Source: Acidimicrobiia bacterium (GTDB taxonomy: Bacteria > Actinomycetota > Acidimicrobiia > Acidimicrobiales > CATQHL01). Taken from it: 5,074 bases of DNA. The stretch's first letter is position 1. The number at the start of each line of letters is the position of its first letter. The notes below the pieces were generated by a model, which saw nothing but the letters and a program-made list of their open reading frames with translations, had not been told where the DNA came from and made no database searches. Positions 1 to 5,074 of this stretch are shown here, one piece after another. Both the position numbers and the translations under genes were made by a program. The DNA lies in contig JAGWAK010000096.1 in assembly GCA_021296435.1 (NCBI GenBank), positions 1 to 5,074 on the forward strand. Reading direction: 5' to 3'.

Positions 1-7
1 GGCGTGC

Positions 8-2122
8 GTGAGCGCAACGGGCTCCTGGCGCATCGGCGTCGACACGGGCGGGACGTTCACGGACCTCGTCGCCGTCGGGCCGGGAGGCGACGTCCGTCTG
101 CAGAAGGTGTCCTCCACGCCCGCCGAGCCGGCGCGGGCCACCTTCGACGCCCTCGACCGGTCGGGGGTGGATCCCGCCGGTGACGTCGACTCGTTCATCA
201 TGGGGACCACCATCGCCACCAACGCCCTGATCCAGCGGCGGGGAGCCCCGACCGTGCTGATCACGACAGCCGGTTTCGAGGACGTCCTGTACATCCAGCG
301 GATCGACCGGCAGGGCCTGTACGACCTGCAGTGGGTGAAGGCCGAGCCGTACGTGCGGCGCGACCGGGTCGTCGGAGTCCGCGAGCGCATCCTCGCCGAC
401 GGGTCGGTGCGGACGTCGCTGCGCGACGACGAGTTGGCGCGGGTCGTTGCGGAGGTTCGCCGGATCACCGACCAGCACCGTAAGCCGGCGGTTGCCGTCT
501 CGCTGCTGTTCTCCTACGTCAACCCGTCCCACGAGCAGGCGCTGCGCGCCGCGCTGACCGCCGCGCTGGGTGACGTTCCGGTCTCGATCTCGAGCGAGGT
601 GGCGCCCATCTGGCGCGAGTACGAGCGCTCCAACTCCACCGTCATGGACGCCTACGTGAAGCCGATCGTCAGCGACTTCGCCGGCTATCTCGTCCGGGAG
701 CTCGACCGGGTCGGCATGGAGGGCTGGTGCGGCCTGCTGCGATCCAACGGTGGCCAAGTGGCGATAGCCGACGCCACCTCCAAGCCCGTCGAGATTGTGC
801 TCTCGGGACTTGCGGCCGGCATGATCTCCGGCGCCCACTTCGCCGGCGCGGTGGACACCGCCAAGGCGGTGACCCTGGACATGGGCGGCACGAGCGCCGA
901 CGTGGGTGTGATCGTCGACGGTGAACTGCAGTTCTCTGGCCTGTTCGAGGTGGAGTTCGGACTGCCGCTGGCGTTACCGATCCTGGATGTGACCACGATC
1001 GGCGCGGGAGGCGGTTCCATCGCCTCCATCGACTCCGGCGGGCTGCTGAAGGTCGGCCCCGAGAGCGCGGGCGCCGACCCCGGTCCGGCGTGCTACGGGC
1101 TCGGCGGTGAGGCTCCCACCGTGACCGACGCCAACGTGGTGATGGGCCGCCTCGACCCGGGGTACTTCCTCGGAGGGCGGATGAGCCTCGACGCCGACCG
1201 CGCGCATCGGGCCATCGCTGCGCTGGCCGACCGCCTCGGATTGTCGCCGGCCGACACCGCCGACGCCATCGTCTCGGTCTCCATCGAGAACATGGACGGC
1301 GCCATGCGGCTCGTGACCGTCGACCGCGGCCTCGACTACCGCGAGTTCGACCTGGTCGCCTACGGGGGCGCCGGACCGCTCCATGCCGTCGAGATCGCCC
1401 GGCGCATGGGCATGAACCGGGTGATCGTGCCACCGAACCCGGGGTTGGTGTCCGCCTACGGCACGATCATCGCCGACCAGCGGGTGGACCGGCGCATCAC
1501 GCTCGTGCGGCGCCTCGATCACACCACCTCCGAGGACCTCCCGGCCGTCCTGGGGCGTCTCGCCGATGACACCGTGGCGGAACTGCGCTCGCAACTGCGG
1601 CACCCCGAGGCGCCGGTGGACGTGACAACGTACGTGGCCTGCCGCTATGTGGGTCAGAACTACGAGCAGGAGATCCGCACCGAATTCGGTCACGTGGACC
1701 GCAGCTTCGAACTTGCGGTCCCCATCGGCCCGGAGGCGGCCGACTTCGTGGCGAGGCTTGCCGCCAGCTACCACGCCACCCACAAGGCCGCCTACGGGTA
1801 CGAGATGCGCGACCAGGCCATCCAGTCCGTCTACCTGGGCGCCACCGCGCTGTCCCCGGCGCCCGACGTCCTGATACGGCCCTACGCCGGCGGCGGAGGC
1901 GGCGCCCGGCCCAGGACACGCCGGGTGCTGGCCACCGCCGGGCGCTGGGTCGACGCCTGCATCGTCAACCGTGACGCACTGCCGGTCGGCGAGGTTCTGG
2001 ACGGCCCTGCCGTGATCGAGGAGGCGGACTCCACGACTTGGGTCCCGCCGGAGTTCTCCGCGACGGTGCACGAGAGCCAATGCCTGATCATCGCCCGCGA
2101 CGCAGCAGGGGAGCGGCCATGA
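8..2122 (+). CDS. hyuA: HyuA-type ATP-binding subunit (hydantoinase A / 5-oxoprolinase / acetone carboxylase beta family), copy 1
   Basis: Probable ATP-hydrolysing subunit of a cytoplasmic cyclic-amide hydrolase or ketone carboxylase; it would act with the HyuB protein encoded next. Visible, in order: DTGGTFTDL at residues 12-20 (phosphate-binding motif of the N-terminal Hydant_A_N domain), MGTTIATNA at 65-73, an SGPAAG-like motif at 266-271, DMGGT at 291-295 (second phosphate motif of the ASKHA fold), GAGGGS at 332-337, GPESAGADPGPACYG at 350-364, YGGAGPLHA at 452-460, a Gly run at 628-632, and a C-terminal GPAVIEEADSTT at 666-677. At 704 aa it has the usual family length. It has no signal peptide or membrane segment. 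The GTG start is plausible because the second HyuA also begins a few residues before its equivalent Trp. However, the frame is open to the window edge and no ribosome binding site is visible, so a start upstream is possible. Oddity: residue 268 is Leu where the family normally has Pro. The stop overlaps the hyuB start. Family assignment is firm; substrate is unknown, and the symbol denotes family only. Confidence 0.93.
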   Translation: MSATGSWRIGVDTGGTFTDLVAVGPGGDVRLQKVSSTPAEPARATFDALDRSGVDPAGDVDSFIMGTTIATNALIQRRGAPTVLITTAGFEDVLYIQRIDRQGLYDLQWVKAEPYVRRDRVVGVRERILADGSVRTSLRDDELARVVAEVRRITDQHRKPAVAVSLLFSYVNPSHEQALRAALTAALGDVPVSISSEVAPIWREYERSNSTVMDAYVKPIVSDFAGYLVRELDRVGMEGWCGLLRSNGGQVAIADATSKPVEIVLSGLAAGMISGAHFAGAVDTAKAVTLDMGGTSADVGVIVDGELQFSGLFEVEFGLPLALPILDVTTIGAGGGSIASIDSGGLLKVGPESAGADPGPACYGLGGEAPTVTDANVVMGRLDPGYFLGGRMSLDADRAHRAIAALADRLGLSPADTADAIVSVSIENMDGAMRLVTVDRGLDYREFDLVAYGGAGPLHAVEIARRMGMNRVIVPPNPGLVSAYGTIIADQRVDRRITLVRRLDHTTSEDLPAVLGRLADDTVAELRSQLRHPEAPVDVTTYVACRYVGQNYEQEIRTEFGHVDRSFELAVPIGPEAADFVARLAASYHATHKAAYGYEMRDQAIQSVYLGATALSPAPDVLIRPYAGGGGGARPRTRRVLATAGRWVDACIVNRDALPVGEVLDGPAVIEEADSTTWVPPEFSATVHESQCLIIARDAAGERP
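2107..2113 (+). promoter_or_regulatory. Ribosome binding site of hyuB
   Basis: AGGGGAG lies 5 nt before the ATG at 2119, inside the last codons of the upstream hyuA. It supports 2119 rather than the longer in-frame TTG at 2038 as the hyuB start. Confidence 0.75.
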
Positions 2123-3927
2123 CCGGCAACCCCCCACCGCAGATCACCGCCGTGGACAGGGTGGGCCTCACCCTGCTGTACAAGCGGGTGCGGAACATCT
2201 GCGACGAGATGGCTTTCGCCATGATGCGCACCGCCTACTCGCCGATCTTCTCGGAGGGGTTGGATTTCTCCACGCTCGTCCTGGACCGCAAGGGTCGACT
2301 CGTCGCCACCGCCGGGATCAACCCGGCGATGCTGGGAGCCTCGCTGTACGCCGCCACGTGGATCATCCGCGAGGTGGGGGCGGAGAACTTCGCCGACGGC
2401 GACGTCTTTGTCCACAACGACCCCTACCGGGGCGGCTCGCACCTTCCCGAGCACATGATGGTGGCGCCCGTCTACCACGACGGCGAACTGGCCGCCTTCG
2501 TCGGCAACATCGCGCACCTGGCCGAGATCGGCGGCATGGCCCCGGGATCCTTCGCCGCCACGGCCACCGACATCTTCCAGGAGGGTCTGCGCATTCCTCC
2601 CACGAAGCTCTTCGACCGCGGGGAGCCCGTGCGGGACATCTGGCGGATCATGCTCGCCAACCACCGCACGCCGGACAACTCCTGGGGCGACCTGCACGCC
2701 ATGCTGGGCTCGCTGCGGGTGGGGGAGCGGCGGGTCGCCGGCCTCATCGCCGAGCGCGGCACAGACGGGCTCAACGGGGCCTTCGAGCAGATCCTGGACT
2801 ACGCCGAGGCCTATATGCGCTCGGAGATCGCCGGGCTCCCCGACGGGATCTACACCGGCGAGGATTGCATGGAGGACGACGGCATCTCCGACCGCCCCTA
2901 CTGGATCCGCTCGCGGATCATCGTGGACGGCGATGAGCTGATCTTCGACTACTCGCAATCCGACGAGCAGGCCGTCGGGCCCATCAACGCTCCCTACGTC
3001 GTGACACTGTCGGCCTCACTCAACGGCCTGCTCTACGTGATCGCCCAGGATGTGCCCGTCAATGCCGGCATCGTCCGCCCGGTCAAGGTGGTGGCACCGG
3101 CCGGCACCATCACCTGCGTGCGGCTGCCGGGCCCGTGTGTCGGCGGCCAAACCGAGTTCCAGCCGCGGATCATGGAACTCGTGCTGGGCCAGATCCTCAG
3201 CCAGATCCTGCCCGAGCGGGCCGCCGCAGCCAGCGGCAACACGTCGCTCAACTTCCTGTTCGGCGGCACCGATCCTCGCGACGGCGAGTACTACGCCCAC
3301 TACCACTTCGAGGGCATGGGTTGGGGCGGGCGAGCCACCAGTGACGGCAACAGCGCCCAGATCGTGCCGCACGCCAACTGCCGGAACACGCCGGTGGAGA
3401 TCTTCGAGACCAAGTGGCCGTGGGTGCACGAGGAGTACTCCCTCAACGACGACACCGGCGGCCCCGGGCGGCACAGAGGCGGCTTGGGCGTGCGGCGGGT
3501 CATGGAGGTGGCGGGCGACGTGATCACCGTCAGCGCCCTGTCCGAGCGGATGAAGCGTTCGCCGTGGGGGATCTTCGGTGGCCACCACGGCAGCCCCACA
3601 CGGCTCGAGGTGGCCGCCGCGGGCAGCGAGACCTACGAGACCTTCCAGGATGCGTTCGGCCTCGTGTCGCCATCCAAGTTCGCCAACATCCGGCTCCGCC
3701 GGGGCGACCGGGTGCGGATCACCTCGCCGTCGGGAGGCGGCTACGGCGATCCGCTCGAGCGGGATCCGGCCAGCGTCCTCGCCGATGTCGAGTTGGGGTT
3801 CGTGAGCCGCACCTCGGCGGAATCGGACTACGGGGTGGTGCTCGACGGCGCTGCGGGAGCGGCGCTCGCTGTCGACACCGAGGCCACCGCGGCGCTGAGA
3901 AGGAGCATGCGCGATGGCGTGGCATGA
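2119..3927 (+). CDS. hyuB: HyuB-type subunit (hydantoinase B / oxoprolinase / acetone carboxylase alpha family)
   Basis: Partner subunit of the HyuA ATPase, 602 aa, cytoplasmic. In acetone carboxylase the equivalent chain carries the catalytic metal site (recalled, not shown here). Landmarks: MMRTAYSPIFSEGLDFS at 35-51, NDPYRGGSHLPEH at 100-112, AHLAEIGG at 132-139, NHRTPDNSWGDLHA at 181-194, GGPGRHRGGLGV at 447-458, and the C-terminal SPSGGGYGDP at 536-545. These are the standard HyuB blocks, spread over the whole length, so the gene looks intact. The start at 2119 is chosen because its ATG overlaps the hyuA stop (ATGA), has a good ribosome binding site, and removes a 27-residue Arg-rich extension unlike the family. 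The arrangement implies translational coupling with hyuA and a fixed subunit ratio. Oddity: Glu111 and Glu136 stand where many relatives have Asp; this may be a subfamily trait. The 3' end overlaps the next small gene by 14 nt. The substrate (hydantoin, oxoproline-like lactam or ketone) cannot be decided. Confidence 0.94.
   Translation: MTGNPPPQITAVDRVGLTLLYKRVRNICDEMAFAMMRTAYSPIFSEGLDFSTLVLDRKGRLVATAGINPAMLGASLYAATWIIREVGAENFADGDVFVHNDPYRGGSHLPEHMMVAPVYHDGELAAFVGNIAHLAEIGGMAPGSFAATATDIFQEGLRIPPTKLFDRGEPVRDIWRIMLANHRTPDNSWGDLHAMLGSLRVGERRVAGLIAERGTDGLNGAFEQILDYAEAYMRSEIAGLPDGIYTGEDCMEDDGISDRPYWIRSRIIVDGDELIFDYSQSDEQAVGPINAPYVVTLSASLNGLLYVIAQDVPVNAGIVRPVKVVAPAGTITCVRLPGPCVGGQTEFQPRIMELVLGQILSQILPERAAAASGNTSLNFLFGGTDPRDGEYYAHYHFEGMGWGGRATSDGNSAQIVPHANCRNTPVEIFETKWPWVHEEYSLNDDTGGPGRHRGGLGVRRVMEVAGDVITVSALSERMKRSPWGIFGGHHGSPTRLEVAAAGSETYETFQDAFGLVSPSKFANIRLRRGDRVRITSPSGGGYGDPLERDPASVLADVELGFVSRTSAESDYGVVLDGAAGAALAVDTEATAALRRSMRDGVA
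3900..3905 (+). promoter_or_regulatory. Ribosome binding site of the small zinc-protein gene
   Basis: AAGGAG sits 8 nt before the ATG at 3914, within the last codons of hyuB. An in-frame TGA at 3896-3898 rules out any start further upstream, so this site and ATG define the start of the small gene. The ATG at 3907 is in the hyuB frame and is not a start for this gene. Confidence 0.75.
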
Positions 3928-4111
3928 GTTGAACAAGAGCTGGCACGACACGACCGTCGACTACTGCGACGTGTGCGGGAACCTCCTCATCGCCCGCTAC
4001 TGGAGCTTCACCGAACCGGACCGCGGTGAACTCCTGCGCTGTTGCGACGAGAGTTGCGAGCGGGTCTTCTACCGGCTGCGACGTCTGGAGGAATCGGCCC
4101 CGGGTTCCTAG
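3914..4111 (+). CDS. Small four-cysteine zinc-binding protein, possible gamma-type accessory subunit
   Basis: A 65-aa protein that I do not recognise by name. Cys18 and Cys21 form a CxxCG knuckle. Cys43/Cys44 and Cys48 form a second knuckle, followed by Phe52. The spacing C-x2-C-x22-C-x3-C with a trailing aromatic residue resembles TRASH/YHS-like treble-clef zinc domains. It also recalls the cysteine-based zinc site of the small gamma subunit of acetone and acetophenone carboxylases, although those proteins are much longer (about 15-20 kDa). There is no signal peptide or membrane segment; the N-terminus is Trp/His-rich and the C-terminus has an Arg-rich helix-like segment (residues 50-60). 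It overlaps hyuB by 14 nt, has a strong AAGGAG site, and is placed between HyuB and a second HyuA. This indicates co-translation and a role in the same complex, either as a structural zinc subunit or as a metal-delivery factor. The coding call is strong because motif, ribosome binding site and coupling agree. The role is inference. Confidence 0.82.
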   Translation: MAWHELNKSWHDTTVDYCDVCGNLLIARYWSFTEPDRGELLRCCDESCERVFYRLRRLEESAPGS

Positions 4112-4121
4112 ACCGGGGTTT
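4098..4121 (+). terminator. Weak hairpin with short T run at the end of the small gene
   Basis: CCCCGG (4098-4103) pairs with CCGGGG (4113-4118) around a 9-nt loop that contains the stop codon of the small gene, followed by TTT. G-U pairs could extend the stem by two. The stem is short and there are only three T residues, so it may be a weak or attenuating terminator, an mRNA-stability hairpin, or chance in GC-rich DNA. Confidence 0.3.
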
Positions 4122-4197
4122 CGAGCACCCGGCGACTGTGTTGTAGGTTCACGCTGACGCTGGGGGCCGGCGCGGGGCACGACGGGAGGCGCAACTC
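4112..4197. other. 86-bp intergenic gap
   Basis: This is the only non-coding stretch in the window. It holds the right half of the hairpin described above and the ribosome binding site of the second hyuA. A TAGGTT at 4144-4149 fits a loose TAnnnT -10 pattern, but no convincing -35 box lies at the right distance. A separate promoter for the second hyuA is therefore possible but not shown. No operator-like inverted repeat was found. Confidence 0.5.
4184..4189 (+). promoter_or_regulatory. Ribosome binding site of the second hyuA
   Basis: GGGAGG is 8 nt before the ATG at 4198. The frame is closed upstream by TAG at 4144-4146 and has no other ATG, GTG or TTG in between, so this start is well determined. 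Confidence 0.8.
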
Positions 4198-5074
4198 ATG
4201 CAGGGTGGCTGGCAGGTCGGGATCGACACGGGCGGGACGTTCACCGACCTCGTGGCGGTGCGCGGCGACGAGCAGCGCATCGCCAAGGTCCCGTCCACTC
4301 CCGCCGCGTTCGACCAGGGCGTCCTCGACTCGATCACCGCCGCCGGCATCGACACCTCCGAGATCGAGATGATCGCGCACGGCACAACCGTCGCCACCAA
4401 CGCCGTGATCACCCAGCGGGGCGCTCCGACGGCGCTGCTGACGACGCGGGGCTTCCGCGACGTGCTCGAACTGCGCCGCCACAACCGGGGTGAGCCGTAC
4501 GACATCCAGTGGGACCCGCCTCCGCCGCTGGTGGCGCGCCGTAACCGGTTCGAGATCACCGAGCGGCTGGACTACGCCGGCGACGTCGTCACTCCGCTGG
4601 ATGTCGAGCAGGTCCGCGCCGCGACCCGCCTGGCGGCGCGCCGCGGCATCGGCACCTTCGCTATCGCCTTCCTGCACTCCTACGTGAACTCTGTCCACGA
4701 GACCCAGGCGGCAGAGATCGTGCTCGACGAGCTGCCGGATGCGTTCATCAGCACCTCCGGGGAGCTGTTGCGCGAACCGCCGGAGTTCGAGCGCACCTCC
4801 ACCACTGTGCTGAACGCCTATCTGGCTCCCGTCGTGAGCGATTACCTCACGGCGCTCGAGTCCCGCCTGCGGGGCGCCGGCTTCGCCGGCCACCTGTACG
4901 TGATGCACTCCGGCGGCGGTCTGTTGACCGTAGAGAGCGCCTCGCGCTTCCCTGCCCGGCTTCTTACATCGGGTCCCGCCGCGGGGGCGAAGGCCGCCGA
5001 GGGTGTCGCCGCCTCCACCGGAGTTGCCGGCGGCGTCGTGGCCGCCGGGGTGCTGGCCTCAGCGGAGGGCCTGG
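4198..5074 (+). CDS. hyuA: HyuA-type ATP-binding subunit, copy 2 (5' part, runs off the window)
   Basis: The first 292 codons of a second HyuA-family subunit, open to the window edge. Translation gives DTGGTFTDL at residues 10-18, HGTTVATNA at 61-69, a QRGAPTALLTTRGFRDVLE block near 72-90, RRHNRGEPYDIQWDPPPP near 92-109, FERTSTTVLNAYL near 196-208, and SGPAAG at 258-263. These are the N-terminal Hydant_A_N domain and the start of the Hydantoinase_A domain. It is collinear with copy 1 but diverged (well under half the residues identical by eye), so it is not a recent duplication. Unlike copy 1 it keeps the canonical SGPAAG. Odd: after SGPAAG an Ala/Gly/Val-rich stretch runs at least 29 residues without reaching DMGGT, which copy 1 reaches after 19. 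It may be the second alpha-type subunit of one complex with the upstream genes, or the first gene of another hyuAB pair. Function beyond family is undetermined. Confidence 0.9.
   Translation, partial: MQGGWQVGIDTGGTFTDLVAVRGDEQRIAKVPSTPAAFDQGVLDSITAAGIDTSEIEMIAHGTTVATNAVITQRGAPTALLTTRGFRDVLELRRHNRGEPYDIQWDPPPPLVARRNRFEITERLDYAGDVVTPLDVEQVRAATRLAARRGIGTFAIAFLHSYVNSVHETQAAEIVLDELPDAFISTSGELLREPPEFERTSTTVLNAYLAPVVSDYLTALESRLRGAGFAGHLYVMHSGGGLLTVESASRFPARLLTSGPAAGAKAAEGVAASTGVAGGVVAAGVLASAEGL

Noticed and set aside
1886..1909. GGC-rich run in hyuA as a simple repeat
   Set aside because: It is in frame and encodes a short Gly run in the linker before the C-terminal domain, with no sign of slippage or disruption.
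2038..2118. Longer hyuB start at TTG 2038
   Set aside because: It would add an Arg-rich 27-residue extension lying inside hyuA. The ATG at 2119 has a ribosome binding site and the ATGA overlap.
974..2137. 387-aa open frame on the - strand
   Set aside because: It lies opposite the conserved hyuA, has low-complexity Val/Gly/His/Arg-rich composition and no recognisable motif. It is a typical antisense open frame in high-GC DNA.
1882..2958. 358-aa open frame on the - strand
   Set aside because: It spans the hyuA/hyuB junction antisense to two well-supported genes and has no domain-like motif.
3016..3951. 311-aa open frame on the - strand
   Set aside because: It is antisense to hyuB and compositionally biased, an expected shadow of third-position GC.
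4121..4149. Promoter for the second hyuA (TCGAGC and TAGGTT)
   Set aside because: Only the -10-like TAnnnT fits. The -35 candidate matches the consensus poorly, which is too weak to annotate.
4138..4152. GTG-N9-CAC inverted ends in the gap as an operator
   Set aside because: Only the outer three bases pair; the inside is not symmetrical.
4108..4908. 266-aa open frame on the - strand
   Set aside because: It is antisense to the second hyuA, whose translated motifs are clear.

Overview
The window is a compact, same-strand gene cluster on high-GC DNA. It encodes subunits of the ATP-dependent hydantoinase / 5-oxoprolinase / acetone carboxylase superfamily. High GC in third codon positions, an apparent GTG start, purine-rich Shine-Dalgarno sites and overlapping gene ends all fit a high-GC bacterium. 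An actinobacterium is my best guess, but nothing here fixes the taxon. There are no tRNA or rRNA genes, CRISPR repeats, insertion sequences or integrase genes. All coding is on the + strand.

Layout: (1) 8-2122, a nearly complete or complete HyuA-type subunit (704 aa, ASKHA-fold ATPase). (2) 2119-3927, a HyuB-type subunit (602 aa), joined to the first gene by an ATGA start/stop overlap. (3) 3914-4111, a 65-aa four-cysteine zinc-binding protein that overlaps the end of hyuB by 14 nt and has its own AAGGAG site. (4) 4112-4197, the only gap (86 bp), with a small GC-rich hairpin at its left edge and a ribosome binding site at its right edge. (5) 4198-5074, the first 292 codons of a second, clearly diverged HyuA-type subunit that runs off the window.

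How they fit together: HyuA and HyuB proteins form hetero-oligomers. The HyuA-type subunit binds ATP, and the HyuB-type subunit, as I recall for acetone carboxylase, carries the metal site. They hydrolyse cyclic amides (hydantoins, 5-oxoproline, caprolactam) or carboxylate ketones (acetone, acetophenone). The carboxylases also carry a small zinc-binding gamma subunit. A HyuA + HyuB + small zinc protein + second HyuA set recalls the alpha/alpha-prime/beta/gamma make-up of acetophenone carboxylase more than a plain two-subunit hydantoinase. This is the main lead. The substrate cannot be read from the window, and the second hyuA may simply open another hyuAB pair downstream.

Sequence oddities worth checking are: a Leu in place of the usual Pro in the SGPAAG motif of the first HyuA; Glu in place of the common Asp at a probable metal-ligand position in HyuB; and an Ala/Gly-rich stretch in the second HyuA where the DMGGT phosphate-binding motif should already have appeared.
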